Source: Halodesulfovibrio marinisediminis DSM 17456
Lineage (GTDB): Bacteria > Desulfobacterota > Desulfovibrionia > Desulfovibrionales > Desulfovibrionaceae
Length of the DNA: 64,000 nucleotides
Assembly: GCF_900129975.1 (NCBI RefSeq)
Contig: NZ_FSRG01000004.1
Span: forward strand, 124,001 to 188,000
Direction of reading: 5' to 3'
Shown: positions 9,237 through 18,820 of the stretch, in pieces
How positions within the stretch are numbered: the stretch's first letter is position 1
How the letters are laid out: each line of letters begins with the position of its first letter
The notes under the pieces: generated by a model
Databases searched by the model: none
What the model saw: the letters and a program-made list of their open reading frames with translations, nothing else
Told to the model about the DNA's origin: nothing
Program-made: the position numbers and the translations under genes

Positions 9237-10907
9237 ATGCAATCTGTTATGCGCACTGTGGTTTTAACAGTGCTTATGCTGATGTTAAGCATGTCTGTAG
9301 CGTTTGCAGAGGGGGCAAAAACTTTTGGGATTGTTCCATTTACTGTGAATGGACCTAAGACCTTTACCTATTTAGAGCGTGCGATTCCGCAAATGCTCAG
9401 CTCCCGTCTGTTTTGGAAAGATCATTTTATTCCTGTAGATGCAACCGCTCTGGATGGAATTGCTGCTCCTGCCAATACTGCCGATGCGCAGAAAGCACTT
9501 TCTGCTTCCGGCGCTGATTACCTTGTTTACGGTAGTGTAAACCTCATTGGTGATCAGGCCTCTCTGGATGTTCGTGTAGCAGATAAAGACGGAAACGTTT
9601 GGCCACGTTCTGCTTCCAGCTCTCTTAATGATATGATTCCGACCCTGCAGAATATTGCTGGTGCGATTAACACAGAAGTTTTTGATCGTCCTGATGCACG
9701 CGCTCAGGCTGTTGCAGACGCTAAGCAGCGTGTTAATCAGATGAACCCTGCAATTACAGTGAACCAGACATCTGCTAATCAGGAAGTATATCTGAACCCG
9801 CAGTTCCGTTACGCAGGCGCGAATGAATCCAACACCCGTCTTCGTTCAAACGCACTGCGTTTTGCTGCACATGGCATGGTTGTAGCTGATATTACTGGTG
9901 ATAAGAAAAACGAAGTTGTTTTGTTAGATAAACACAATGTTCGCGTTTACAACTTCGATAAAAACACCCTTGTTCCTGTAACAGAAAAAAAAGTCTCAAG
10001 TCGCTATGATATGCTGACTGTTCGCGCTCTTGATATTGACCGTGATGGTGTGAACGAACTGATCATCAGCGGTATGGATAAAGATCAGGCAGCAACTACG
10101 TATTTTTACACTATGAAGGGCGGCCAACTCGTTGAGTTTGCCCCTAACGTGAAAATGCTTGTAAACGTTGTGCCGCTTCCTCCAAATTACTTGCCAACGA
10201 TGATTGGTCAGAAAACTCGTAAGGGCGGCAGCGTTCTTACTCCAAAAGTTGAGGAACTCGCATATGTTAACGGTGAGGTTGTTCCTAGCCGTCGTGTAGC
10301 TGTTCCTAAGAAAGCAAACCTGTACAACTTTGCGTGGGTTCCTGACGAAGAAGGCGATAAAGTTGTAGTTCTTTTGCCAGATAGCGAAAAACTTGCAGTG
10401 TTCAACTCTAAGTTTGACCGTATGGTTGCTACTGATGTGCCTTACTCTGGTAGCACTATCAGCATTGAAAATGATGATACCATGCCTGGGCTTGGCAAAG
10501 ATAAGCTTCTTATTCCTGCAAAATACTACATTCCAATGCCGTTTGTAGTTGAAGACCTTGATCACAACGGGAAATACGAAGTTCTGGTTAACAAGCCTAT
10601 CTCTGTGGCTGCTCAGTTCTTCGACCGGTACCGTTTCTTCCCACAGGGTGAGATTCACTCCCTGCAGTGGGATGGTGTTGGCCTTGGTTTGCAGTGGAAA
10701 ACTCGTCGTATCAAAGGTGGCGTAATGGCATACCAGATCGCAGACCTTAACAATGACGGCATCATGGACTTGGTTGTTGGTATTAACACCCACCCGGGTG
10801 CAACCGGCTTCGAAGCCCGTAAAACAATGGTGCTCGGCTACCCACTTGATCTTGGAAAAGTCGACCCTAGCACTGCTGCTGACAAAGGTTACTCAGAAGA
10901 ACAATAA
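9237..10907 (+). CDS. secreted VCBS/FG-GAP repeat protein
   Basis: A 556-residue protein of unknown exact role, exported by a signal peptide of about 25 residues (MQSVMRTVVLTVLMLMLSMS... ending AFA). The N-terminal part (about 28-160) resembles the TolB-N-like fold of envelope proteins that build a per-process score (GIVPFTVNGPKTFTYLERAI). The C-terminal two thirds carry calcium-type repeat signatures: VVADITGDKKNEVVLL (about 217), RALDIDRDGVNELIISG (about 263), VVEDLDHNGKYEVLVN (about 438) and QIADLNNDGIMDLVVG (about 501), suggesting an incomplete beta-propeller in the periplasm or on the surface. AAGGAG lies five bases before the ATG. Single gene followed by a terminator. Confidence 0.85.
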   Translation: MQSVMRTVVLTVLMLMLSMSVAFAEGAKTFGIVPFTVNGPKTFTYLERAIPQMLSSRLFWKDHFIPVDATALDGIAAPANTADAQKALSASGADYLVYGSVNLIGDQASLDVRVADKDGNVWPRSASSSLNDMIPTLQNIAGAINTEVFDRPDARAQAVADAKQRVNQMNPAITVNQTSANQEVYLNPQFRYAGANESNTRLRSNALRFAAHGMVVADITGDKKNEVVLLDKHNVRVYNFDKNTLVPVTEKKVSSRYDMLTVRALDIDRDGVNELIISGMDKDQAATTYFYTMKGGQLVEFAPNVKMLVNVVPLPPNYLPTMIGQKTRKGGSVLTPKVEELAYVNGEVVPSRRVAVPKKANLYNFAWVPDEEGDKVVVLLPDSEKLAVFNSKFDRMVATDVPYSGSTISIENDDTMPGLGKDKLLIPAKYYIPMPFVVEDLDHNGKYEVLVNKPISVAAQFFDRYRFFPQGEIHSLQWDGVGLGLQWKTRRIKGGVMAYQIADLNNDGIMDLVVGINTHPGATGFEARKTMVLGYPLDLGKVDPSTAADKGYSEEQ

Positions 10908-10924
10908 GCTTATAAAGCTAGTAC

Positions 10925-10959
10925 AGCCCTCGTTGCCTCGGCAACGGGGGCTTTTTTTG
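10925..10959 (+). terminator. intrinsic terminator
   Basis: Stem AGCCCTCGTTGCC / GGCAACGGGGGCT followed by seven Ts, 17 bp after the VCBS gene. Confidence 0.9.
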
Positions 10960-11439
10960 TTCCTGCTTAATATTCCCCCCTCTTTGGCAAAGTCCTGCCT
11001 GTGCCGTTGAATGATCATATATAATGATAGACTTTTGTAGATTAAAAGAACTGAACAATAACTTCAGTGGTCTTTTATCAGCTTCTGTTGCCCAATGTGG
11101 GCAAAAGTTGCTGCCTGTTGACTAAAAAGGCTTTTAGTAGATTGTTATATTGCTATTCAAGCATCTTATCTATGTTTTGCACATGCTGTTCTTAAAGTGT
11201 GCATAAAATTGTCAATAAATAATTATTCTTGAGGGCTGTCAGTCTTGTAAAAATAGATGCAAAATTAAGCTCTTATGAAATGTAGTAAAGCTTTTGGTTT
11301 TTAAAAGTTTTGCACAGGGTGTCGGTAAGTTGTTCATAGAAATGTGCATAAATTTTTTAGCAGCTGTTTTTTAAAAAGTGATGCAGCACTTCTTTGATTT
11401 AGGAGGTGACATTGATTTTTTATTGCCTGGTCAGAGCAC
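10960..11439. other. non-coding AT-rich stretch
   Basis: No gene seen in about 480 bp lying between two gene 3' ends (a plus-strand gene on the left and a minus-strand gene on the right). It contains two similar spaced pairs TTTTGCACA...TGTGCATAAA, at about 11174-11207 and 11308-11352. Function unknown. Confidence 0.5.
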
Positions 11440-11440
11440 A

Positions 11441-11476
11441 AAAAAAGGGTGGAGTTCATAAACTCCACCCTTTTTT
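11441..11476. terminator. bidirectional intrinsic terminator after nrdD
   Basis: Stem AAAAAAGGGTGGAGTT / AACTCCACCCTTTTTT. It is placed to end nrdD on the minus strand, 65 bp past its stop. Confidence 0.88.
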
Positions 11477-11488
11477 ATTATAGGCATT

Positions 11489-11516
11489 AGGTAGTGAGGC
11501 GAAAGCCGCCAGAGGT
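11489..11516. repeat. dispersed intergenic repeat, short copy B
   Basis: GGTAGTGAGGCGAAAGCCGCC matches the head of the longer repeat copies (compare 36066). Only the head is present here. Confidence 0.5.
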
Positions 11517-11540
11517 AATATTAAGTGAGTATTTCAGGTG

Positions 11541-13631
11541 TTAAATAGCTTCTTCTACTTCGACAGGTTTAGTGCCAACATCGACAGGTGCGCTGTTGTA
11601 GCAGACGCGGTCGTCGTATTCCATCTGCTTACCTTTGTTCCATTGCGATACTGGTCGGTAGTAGCCGACTATACGTGTGTAGACTTCTGTATCAGCATTG
11701 CATGTCGGGCAGGAGAAGTGCTCGCCGGCAATGTACCCATGGTCCTTGCACACAGAGAAGGTCGGTGTGATTGAAATGTAAGGCAACTTTGTCATGGTGA
11801 ACGCTTTGACGATGAATTTTTTCAGCGCTGCATGATCTGCTACAGCCTCGCCGAGGTATGTGTGGAACACGGTGCCACCAGTGAAGAGCGGCTGGAGCTG
11901 ATCCTGATGTTCAAGGGCGGCAAAAACGTCGTCTGTTGCGCCTACTGGTAATGCTGTTGAGTTGGTGTAGTACGGTGTACCGTTACCGGATGCGACGATA
12001 TCTGCGTAGAGCTTTTTGTCAGTGCGTGCGAGGCGGTAGCTAGTACCTTCTGCCGGTGTGGCTTCAAGGTTGTACAGGCTTCCTGTGTCTTCCTGATAGC
12101 GGGAGGTCAGTTCACGCAGGTGGTTGAGCACGCGCTGCATGAGGCGGACGCCGCCTTCAGTTTCAATACCTTTCCCGAGCAGATTGAGGCAGGCTTCGTG
12201 ACCACCGACGAGGCCGATAGTTGAGAAGTGTGCCTTGAATCCATTTTTGAGGTATCGCGAAGACCATGGGAACATACCTCGTTCAAGGTTTTGTTGAATA
12301 AACTTACGCTTAAATTCCAAAGAGTCTTTAGCTAACTCTGCATATTCGGTAATGAGATCAAGGAAATCTTCTTCGTTCTGTGCAAGGTATGCGAGCTTTG
12401 GCAGGTTGAGTGTCACAACGCCGATAGAGCCTGTGAGGTCGCCAGCACCGAAAAGCCCACCGGTTTTTTTGCGAAGTTCGCGAAGATCCATTTGTAGACG
12501 ACAACACATAGAACGAACATCTTCCGGATCGAGGTCAGAGTTGATGAAGTTCTGGAAGTACGGAACGCCATACTTGGCTGTAAGCTGCATGAGCAGGTCA
12601 CCAATTTCTGTATCCCAAGGGAATTCTGTGGTGACGTTGTATGTAGGAATCGGGAACGAGAAGATGCGACCATGATGATCTCCTTGCAGCATGACCTCAA
12701 GGAATGCTTTGTTGATCATAGCCATTTCTTCAACGTACTCACCGTAGGTTGAATCTTGAAGAGCACCGCCGATGATAACTGCTTCTTTAGCAATGTGTTT
12801 TGGTGGCACAATGTCAAAGGTCAGGTTGGTAAACGGGCTTTGTCCGCCCCAGCGGGAGGTTGTGTTAAGGTTGAAAATAAATTTCTGCATGGCCTGACGT
12901 ACTTGTTTGTACGAGAGACCGTCTTTTCTGATAAATGGGGCAAGGTAGGTGTCGACGTTGTTGAACGCCTGAGCGCCTGCCCATTCGTTCTGCAGTGTGC
13001 CGAGGAAGTTAACCATCTGACCAAGAACTGCGTCAAAATGGTGAGCTGGGCCGGCACTGGAACGGCCTTCAAGGTTGAATCCTTCGAGGAGTAGATCTCG
13101 AAGACTCCAGCCTGCGCAGTAGCCTGCAAGGCCGAAAGAAAGATCGTGAATGTGAAAATAGCCGTGTTCGTGCGCAAGACGCACTTCTTCCGGGTATTTT
13201 TCTAGCGCATATTTAGCCTGCAGTGTGCCGGAGAGATGCAGCATGAGCCCTTGGAATGAATGGGTCATGTTGGCGTTTTCATTTACACGCCAGTCTGCTT
13301 TATCCAGATAGTTATTGATGGTTTCCTTGATGTCCAGATACGCGGCCTTGTGTTCGCGTAACTGCCTGCGCTGCTCGCGGTAAATAATAAACCGTTTTGC
13401 AACGTGGTACAGGCTGGATTCCATTAAGACCTTCTCAATGGTGTCCTGTACCAATTCCTGCGGCGCGATTTCTTGTGCTCCGAGTTTTATTTCTACTTTT
13501 CGGGCAAGTCGTTTTGAAAGAAGCGGGTCTTTAACTCCGCTAGCTTTAAGTGCCTTGAGGATTGCATGTGCAATACGCTCAAGCGACCATGTCTCCAGAC
13601 AGTTGTCGCGCTTCAGAATCTGCTTCGGCAT
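11541..13631 (-). CDS. nrdD: anaerobic (class III) ribonucleoside-triphosphate reductase
   Basis: Glycyl-radical enzyme that makes deoxyribonucleotides without oxygen. From the ATG at 13629-13631 it is 696 residues: an N-terminal ATP-cone (about 1-95) for allosteric control, the catalytic barrel, and a C-terminal glycyl-radical loop RIVGYYRP with the radical glycine at about residue 656. A metal site is suggested by CKDHGY...CPTC about 30 residues before it. AAGGAG lies six bases before the chosen start; the open frame continues 28 codons upstream but inside nrdG and without a better site. It overlaps the 3' end of nrdG by 53 bp. Confidence 0.95.
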   Translation of the reverse strand: MPKQILKRDNCLETWSLERIAHAILKALKASGVKDPLLSKRLARKVEIKLGAQEIAPQELVQDTIEKVLMESSLYHVAKRFIIYREQRRQLREHKAAYLDIKETINNYLDKADWRVNENANMTHSFQGLMLHLSGTLQAKYALEKYPEEVRLAHEHGYFHIHDLSFGLAGYCAGWSLRDLLLEGFNLEGRSSAGPAHHFDAVLGQMVNFLGTLQNEWAGAQAFNNVDTYLAPFIRKDGLSYKQVRQAMQKFIFNLNTTSRWGGQSPFTNLTFDIVPPKHIAKEAVIIGGALQDSTYGEYVEEMAMINKAFLEVMLQGDHHGRIFSFPIPTYNVTTEFPWDTEIGDLLMQLTAKYGVPYFQNFINSDLDPEDVRSMCCRLQMDLRELRKKTGGLFGAGDLTGSIGVVTLNLPKLAYLAQNEEDFLDLITEYAELAKDSLEFKRKFIQQNLERGMFPWSSRYLKNGFKAHFSTIGLVGGHEACLNLLGKGIETEGGVRLMQRVLNHLRELTSRYQEDTGSLYNLEATPAEGTSYRLARTDKKLYADIVASGNGTPYYTNSTALPVGATDDVFAALEHQDQLQPLFTGGTVFHTYLGEAVADHAALKKFIVKAFTMTKLPYISITPTFSVCKDHGYIAGEHFSCPTCNADTEVYTRIVGYYRPVSQWNKGKQMEYDDRVCYNSAPVDVGTKPVEVEEAI

Positions 13632-14247
13632 GCTCTCTCCTTGGGGGAACGTATTCCTGATGCTTAAGCGTAAAGCCGCCCGGTAAGTAGCTCTCAGCTT
13701 CCTGAATATCTTCATCTGTCAGCACAGGCACTTTAGTAATGCGGAACAGGAACTTGTCAGGATACTGTTTTGCTAGTTCGAAAACTTGAGTAAGGTTTTC
13801 TTCTGCTTCTGCTGGGGATGTAGTACCACCGGTAAGCACAGGATATTTCTGGTAAGGGCCTTTGACATCTACCGCAAAGAGCTCAACGAGATTTTCGTCA
13901 AGCAGTTGTTTCAATACGTCCGGACGCATGCCGTTACTGTCCATTTTGACAGGCATGCCAAGCTTACGCAGGTCTTTTATAAGATCTGCAAGCCCCGGTG
14001 TAATGGTTGCTTCCCCCCCAGTAATGACGACACCGTCAATCCACCGTGAACGTTTTTTCAGGTATGCCTCAATCGTCTCTTGTGGAATGACATCCATAGT
14101 ATCGCTATGCCATGCGAGATTAAAGTTATGGCAGGTCGGACAGTGCATATTGCAGCCACCTAAAAAGATGACGCTAGCATTCATACCGGGCCAGTCGCAA
14201 AGACTAACCGGTTCAAAACCAAAAACACGTGACCAAGCAGAAACCAT
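13579..14247 (-). CDS. nrdG: anaerobic ribonucleotide reductase activating protein, radical SAM
   Basis: Radical SAM activase that generates the glycyl radical of NrdD. The 222-residue protein carries the cluster motif CNMHCPTCHN (Cys32, Cys36, Cys39) followed by GGEATITPGL, the SAM-binding GGE motif. Start supported by AAGGA seven bases upstream. It precedes nrdD on the same strand and its last 17 codons overlap the start of nrdD, so the two are surely co-expressed. Slightly longer than the short E. coli-type NrdG, as in the anaerobe subtype that pairs with ATP-cone NrdD. Confidence 0.93.
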   Translation of the reverse strand: MVSAWSRVFGFEPVSLCDWPGMNASVIFLGGCNMHCPTCHNFNLAWHSDTMDVIPQETIEAYLKKRSRWIDGVVITGGEATITPGLADLIKDLRKLGMPVKMDSNGMRPDVLKQLLDENLVELFAVDVKGPYQKYPVLTGGTTSPAEAEENLTQVFELAKQYPDKFLFRITKVPVLTDEDIQEAESYLPGGFTLKHQEYVPPRREHAEADSEARQLSGDMVA

Positions 14248-14595
14248 ACTGTAATCCTTAAAAGTGTGTGTCTTGATATGCAGGCGTATCGCTGCACATC
14301 TCTTAACTAACTAAAATAACAATACTAATGCGGCTAAAGAAGCTTTTTGAGTTACTCAGTCGCAAGAAGTAAATCATACTCATGCTGACAGTTTTTTAGC
14401 AATAGGGTTTTTCGAAATTGTTATATGGAACCGATTAGAAGTCAGACATCTCAACGGGTTTGCGCACAAAAAAAAAGTAATAACGGAGTGTCAAAATGAA
14501 ACTTTAGGTTGTGGAAATGGTGTGAAAAAACAATGTGAAACATGTTATCTTGCCGTGAAACCATTGAGAATAGCTGAGTTAACGTTGTGTAATAA
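14248..14595. other. intergenic, nrdG leader region
   Basis: About 350 bp without a gene. It holds the presumed nrdGD promoter; I do not see a convincing NrdR box. A direct repeat GTGTGAAA (14520) / ATGTGAAA (14532) is present. Confidence 0.4.
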
Positions 14596-14627
14596 AAAAC
14601 GCTCGCCTGAGAGGACGAGCGTTTTAA
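14596..14627 (-). terminator. intrinsic terminator after cheX-like gene
   Basis: Stem AAACGCTCGCC / GGACGAGCGTTT; on the minus strand it is followed by TTTTTT. It lies 40 bp past the CheX-like stop. Confidence 0.85.
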
Positions 14628-14666
14628 TGACGAAAAAATGTTATCTGGCTGTAATGTTTATGCTAA

Positions 14667-15131
14667 TTAGCCAAAACAGAACTCGATAGTAAATTCACCA
14701 TGGTCAGTGGAAAATGGGACGGCGATAACGGGGCTGGATGTGACATGACTTATTGTATGATTATCGCCCATGATAACGGATGGTGTTGAACCTTCAAATT
14801 TATACCCCATTTCTGCGAGACCAGCACGTGCTTGTCCGGAGATCATGTTGCAGATTTCGCCGACAGCATCTTTTGTGTCTGAGACGATATCCTGTACGTC
14901 ATCACCGAGCATATTACGAACAATGGTAATTGCGCATTTTTTCGTAAAAGTTACGGAGATACTTCCGCGTTTTTCACCTGTAATGCCAATGATGGCAGAG
15001 ACATCACCACATGCAATATTATCTTTTTTTACAAACGGATTACCTGCAACAGGGCTGATCCCAGCCATTGTAGAAAGTACATTGCTTGTAGCGCTTATAA
15101 AAGGCTTAGCAAAGGTAATGTCAGAATTCAT
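14667..15131 (-). CDS. CheX-like chemotaxis phosphatase domain protein
   Basis: A single CheX domain of 154 residues. CheX/FliY/CheC proteins remove the phosphate from CheY-P in chemotaxis. The segment DAVGEICNMISGQAR contains the family's catalytic E-x-x-N pair (Glu92, Asn95). The start at 15129-15131 is chosen for AGGAG five bases upstream; ten further codons upstream are open but lack a site. It stands alone, with no cheY or flagellar gene beside it, so the partner response regulator is unknown. Some stand-alone proteins of this family act on other receiver domains. Confidence 0.82.
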   Translation of the reverse strand: MNSDITFAKPFISATSNVLSTMAGISPVAGNPFVKKDNIACGDVSAIIGITGEKRGSISVTFTKKCAITIVRNMLGDDVQDIVSDTKDAVGEICNMISGQARAGLAEMGYKFEGSTPSVIMGDNHTISHVTSSPVIAVPFSTDHGEFTIEFCFG

Positions 15132-15410
15132 AACAGCTCCTATGGCAGTACCGCGGTACATTAATGAGTTTTTTAAGTTGAACGCGCCAGAAAAGACTCA
15201 TTACGTATCGATAACTTCTGTTTTTCTAAAGCGAACATAAACAGATTGTTTTTGCAACAGTAACGTCTAAGGGGTGGCTCAATCCACTAAAGATAAGAAA
15301 AATATGATAGTTACAACGTTGTGACGTTCTACAGGAGAAGCCGGTTGTGGTAAAGTAAAAGATGTTTACATTTGTTATGTATCTGTGTTGCTTGGTAATT
15401 TTTGTGTGTA

Positions 15411-15452
15411 AAAAAGAGCACGGTCTGATTAAAGACAGTGCTCTTTTTTTGT
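15411..15452. terminator. bidirectional intrinsic terminator
   Basis: AAAAAGAGCAC / GTGCTCTTTTTTT around a 17-nt loop. It ends the ferredoxin gene on the minus strand. Confidence 0.85.
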
Positions 15453-15466
15453 TTTTATACAGAATA

Positions 15467-15658
15467 TTATTCTTCGAAGAAGATGCAGGTCACTGGACAT
15501 GTATCGATAGACTCTTCAACACAGTCATCTGTACAGTTTTCATCCACAACAATTGCTTTGTCACCATCCGCGCTCATCTGGAATGCTGCAGGGCAGAGCT
15601 CTACACAGGATTCACAGCCAATGCATTCATCTTCATCAATACGTAACTTTTTAGCCAT
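15467..15658 (-). CDS. [4Fe-4S] ferredoxin, Desulfovibrio type
   Basis: Small acidic electron carrier of 63 residues. Cys12, Cys15 and Cys18 (ECIGCESC) plus Cys54 (CPVT) fit one [4Fe-4S] cluster as in Desulfovibrio ferredoxin I. Cys22 and Cys46 are placed where related ferredoxins have a disulfide or degenerate second-cluster cysteines, and Cys42 and Cys58 are additional. A complete second cluster motif is absent. GGGAG lies six to seven bases before the ATG. Likely serves pyruvate:ferredoxin oxidoreductase or hydrogenase; partner unknown. Divergent from the next gene. Confidence 0.92.
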   Translation of the reverse strand: MAKKLRIDEDECIGCESCVELCPAAFQMSADGDKAIVVDENCTDDCVEESIDTCPVTCIFFEE

Positions 15659-15794
15659 ATGATTCTCCCTTTAAGAGTTTTTTTCTCAGTGTACTTGTGA
15701 TAGCACGCTTTGCCCTTCGCACAATGATATTTGACATTCAGTAGTATTCTACTATCGTGGCTCTGTATTTCAAAAACTGTTTTAAGGTGACTGT

Positions 15795-16442
15795 ATGAAA
15801 GACGATTCAAAAGCTGCAAAAGAACATATTGCCCGTGCAAAAGCATATTTCCAGAGACATGATGTCCTGCGCGCAACCGCCTCTATCATTGCGTCACTGA
15901 GATTGGTCCTTGCGGGGAAGGTAACTGGAATTGACAGAATTACGGTTGACTCTGCGCTTAAAGAAGTGCTGCACAACATGAACAGAGTAACCGAAGTCAA
16001 AAAAATGTTTCCTCGTGGTATCATGTACATAAAAGGGCATGAAAAACTGGTTCATGACAGCCTTGTGAAGTTGTTCCTTGCGCTTAAGAAAGCTCAGGAA
16101 TCAGAGTCGTATAGCGAGCAGTTGAAGCGTAAGCTTACGTTAGATAAAGCGTTAAATCGCGGAAGAAGATATCTTTCTGGAGGTAATCTTCAGGATGCGA
16201 CAGAAGCATTTGAGGAAGCTAAGTCGCTGTATGTTGATGAACATAGCATGTTCCGTATGATCGGCGAGTGGTGTCTGGCGTGCAAGCAGCCTAAGATGGC
16301 TATTAAGTATTTAAAGAAAGCTGTTGCTGTAGACCCTGATACCCGGAAGGCAAAACGGATTTTGCTTGATGCTGTTACGGCTACAGGGGATAAAGTCGGT
16401 GCTGCCAAGTTAAAGGCACAGTTGCAGGGCGATTACTCCTAG
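15795..16442 (+). CDS. tetratricopeptide-like protein of unknown function
   Basis: A 215-residue soluble, basic, mostly helical protein. TPR-like helices are visible at about 112-200 (ALNRGRRYLSGGNLQDATEAFEEAKSL; MAIKYLKKAVAVDPDTRKAKRIL). The N-terminal part also begins with a helix-turn-helix-like pair (AKAYFQRHDVLRATASIIAS). There is no signal peptide or membrane segment, so it is probably cytoplasmic and mediates a protein contact. The start has AGGTG before it, which is a modest site. The family is recognisable in Desulfovibrio-like genomes but I know no function. Confidence 0.75.
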   Translation: MKDDSKAAKEHIARAKAYFQRHDVLRATASIIASLRLVLAGKVTGIDRITVDSALKEVLHNMNRVTEVKKMFPRGIMYIKGHEKLVHDSLVKLFLALKKAQESESYSEQLKRKLTLDKALNRGRRYLSGGNLQDATEAFEEAKSLYVDEHSMFRMIGEWCLACKQPKMAIKYLKKAVAVDPDTRKAKRILLDAVTATGDKVGAAKLKAQLQGDYS

Positions 16443-16544
16443 TAACTGTATGGGTAATAAATTTTAAAGCGTATTGCATGTGCAGTGCGCTTTTTTTTTG
16501 TGTGTTTTCAGGGGGAGGTTGCCCGCCCCCTGAAACTGTGCAGA

Positions 16545-16805
16545 CTAGAAGTCCAGCAATGCTGCAACTCGTGCAGGGTCAAGTGCATGCCCTGTCTGTC
16601 CTGCTGGCTGTTGACCGGTTTCGAGTGCGGTTACAGCATTGCCATAGGCAATGTTTGCCGTCTCAGTTTCACTACGGGATGGTTCCGCCATTGTCTGGAC
16701 AGGTGCAGTTACTTGCTGATCCTGTACTTTCTGGCTGGTTGTTTTCATTAAGTTGTCGAGCTTGAAAGAAAAGGTGTCTTGGCCGACATTGCTGATAGGG
16801 GGCAT
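16545..16805 (-). CDS. small hypothetical protein
   Basis: 86 residues, not recognised. It has no signal peptide or membrane helix, is rich in Gln, Thr and Ala, and looks partly disordered (TSQKVQDQQVTAPVQTMAEP), with a final LDPARVAALLDF helix. AGGAG seven bases before the ATG and its own position between terminators argue that it is a real gene. It follows the chemoreceptor gene on the same strand but is separated from it by a strong terminator, so it needs its own promoter. Confidence 0.65.
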   Translation of the reverse strand: MPPISNVGQDTFSFKLDNLMKTTSQKVQDQQVTAPVQTMAEPSRSETETANIAYGNAVTALETGQQPAGQTGHALDPARVAALLDF

Positions 16806-16876
16806 AAATTGTCTCCTGCGGTAAAAATTTCTGCGTAATAAATATTAAGCAAAAAACGCGCCGAGTTAAGAAATAT

Positions 16877-16912
16877 AAAGGGGATGAGTTGTCTTTACTC
16901 ATCCCCTTTATG
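16877..16912. terminator. bidirectional intrinsic terminator after chemoreceptor gene
   Basis: Stem AAAGGGGATGAGT / ACTCATCCCCTTT. It lies 68 bp past the chemoreceptor stop on the minus strand. Confidence 0.88.
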
Positions 16913-16979
16913 ATCCTGCATCCTTATTCAGAATGTTGACACAAGAATAGCCGCAGGATGTTTTATCCCCCCAGGGTTG

Positions 16980-18785
16980 CTAGGCTTCTGTTTTTAATTT
17001 TTCAATGACGCTGCTGAGATTTTCGGCTTGAGCAACTAGCTGCTCTGTATTGGCAGCAGAGCTGTCTACAAGGGTTGAATTTTCTCGTGCAATGGCGTCA
17101 ATCTCTTCTACATTTCTTGTAATTTCTTCTGATGCTGCAGATTGCTGCTCTGCTGCGGTTGCAATGGAACGAACTTGCTCTGCTGCAGATTCTGCTGCGA
17201 GTACGATTTCATGAAGTACTTCACCTGATTTTCCGGACAGGCTTTGGACAGCGTCAAACGCTTCAAGCGTCTCATCCATACCTTGTGAATTAAGCTTTGC
17301 GACATATTGAATGGTTTTAATGTTCTTGCTTACCTCTTGAGTTGCACTCATGGTTTTTTCTGCAAGCTTGCGTACTTCATCCGCAACAACGGCGAATCCT
17401 CGTCCAGCCTCACCAGCTCGTGCTGCTTCAATGGCTGCGTTGAGTGCCAGCAGGTTGGTCTGGTCTGCAATGTCGTTAATAACATTGATAATGTCACCAA
17501 TAGATTCAGACTGGGCGTCAAGCGTCGTCATGTTGCCTTTGAGTTCTTCACTACGGGCATGAAGCTGAGTGATAGCTGCAACGGATTCGGTTATTACGTC
17601 TGCACCTTCTTGTGCCATGACTCGGGAGCGTTCGGTCTCCGAAGCCGCTTCACTTGCGTTGCGAGCGACTTCAAGAACTGTGGCGTTCATCTCTTCCATG
17701 GCGGTTGCTGCGTCGCTGATTCGGATCATCTGGGCGTTTGAACCTTGAAGAATGTTGGAGTTCTGATCAAACAACGCTCCCATTTCTTTGTTCATGCTAC
17801 GGACTAAGCCTTCAAGCTGAGAGGCTGCGGTCAGGATGCCGTTTTTAGTTGCAATTTCGGCATGAGCCATAGCCTCTTCGGCCTGTTGTGCAGCCTGTCG
17901 TGCAATCTGTGCCTGTTCTTGGGCTTCAGCTCCTTTAGTTTCCATTTCCAGCTTGTCGTGCTTAAAAGTGGCAACCATTTGCGTCAGCGAACGTTGAAGG
18001 CTGGTTACTTCGTCTTGTCCGTCGACTGAGATAAGAACTTCCAGATTGCCGGAAGCTACTTTCTGTGCAGCATCCGTAGCGTGGGAAAGCGGACGAAGAA
18101 TGCTTCGTGAGATCATGATGCATAGAGGGACGATGACAGCAAAGATAGCACAGAAAAGCATGATTCTATCGAGAAATGCCTTGTCAGTCATCGATGTGAT
18201 GGTGTTGTTGATAGCTTCACCGCGTACTGCAATGCTATCAATGTAGACTCCTGTAGCGATAATATAGTCAGTGTTGCCAATAGTAGTTCCGTAGCTGATT
18301 TTAGGCTGTTTACCTATTCCCGGTTTATCGAAGATATATTCAACAAATCCCCCGCCTTTTTTTGCTTTCGCAACAAGTTCTTTGTTGAATTGGACGCCGT
18401 TAGTATCTCGTAAATCTATGACGTACTCGCCTACCCTTTGCGGATTAGGTGGAAATGCTACAAACTGACCATTTTGAAGAATGAAGAAGTAACCTGATGC
18501 ATCTTTTTCGTGACGCAAGCCATTAATGGCATGTTGCAAGGCCTTATGCTGTTCTGATTCAGGCAACCCCTCTATTTCTTTTGCCAACAAGGAAGCCAGA
18601 GTGTTTGTTGCAAGCTTAATTGACTCCTGACGTCCCTCAAACATTTCTTTTTTAGCCGTTGTAACTGAATAATCTCGTATCTGCTGTGTGGTCATATAAA
18701 AAAGAAAGAACGCAACAACGATACATAGCATATTAATAAACAGCAGAGAAAAAATTCTAAGCTGAATGGTAAACTTGCGTAACAT
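16980..18785 (-). CDS. methyl-accepting chemotaxis protein with Cache sensor
   Basis: Inner-membrane chemoreceptor of 601 residues from the ATG at 18783-18785 (GAGGGG five bases upstream). Order: membrane helix at about 8-30; periplasmic single-Cache domain at about 35-190 with the typical [19 protein letters not shown] and [17 protein letters not shown] segments; second membrane helix at about 205-228; HAMP (about 230-280); coiled-coil signalling domain with the conserved tip [20 protein letters not shown] near residue 440. Cache_2-type receptors often sense small carboxylates or amines, but the ligand is not deducible. No che genes are adjacent. No C-terminal methyltransferase-docking pentapeptide is seen (the end is KLKTEA). 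Confidence 0.92.
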   Translation of the reverse strand: MLRKFTIQLRIFSLLFINMLCIVVAFFLFYMTTQQIRDYSVTTAKKEMFEGRQESIKLATNTLASLLAKEIEGLPESEQHKALQHAINGLRHEKDASGYFFILQNGQFVAFPPNPQRVGEYVIDLRDTNGVQFNKELVAKAKKGGGFVEYIFDKPGIGKQPKISYGTTIGNTDYIIATGVYIDSIAVRGEAINNTITSMTDKAFLDRIMLFCAIFAVIVPLCIMISRSILRPLSHATDAAQKVASGNLEVLISVDGQDEVTSLQRSLTQMVATFKHDKLEMETKGAEAQEQAQIARQAAQQAEEAMAHAEIATKNGILTAASQLEGLVRSMNKEMGALFDQNSNILQGSNAQMIRISDAATAMEEMNATVLEVARNASEAASETERSRVMAQEGADVITESVAAITQLHARSEELKGNMTTLDAQSESIGDIINVINDIADQTNLLALNAAIEAARAGEAGRGFAVVADEVRKLAEKTMSATQEVSKNIKTIQYVAKLNSQGMDETLEAFDAVQSLSGKSGEVLHEIVLAAESAAEQVRSIATAAEQQSAASEEITRNVEEIDAIARENSTLVDSSAANTEQLVAQAENLSSVIEKLKTEA

Positions 18786-18804
18786 AAACCCCTCCATGAT
18801 ACGC

Positions 18805-18820
18805 GCCGTTTACAAACGGC
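18805..18820. promoter_or_regulatory. perfect palindrome in chemoreceptor leader
   Basis: GCCGTTT-AC-AAACGGC, 20 bp before the chemoreceptor start. It could be an operator or an RNA hairpin that masks the ribosome binding site. Confidence 0.4.
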
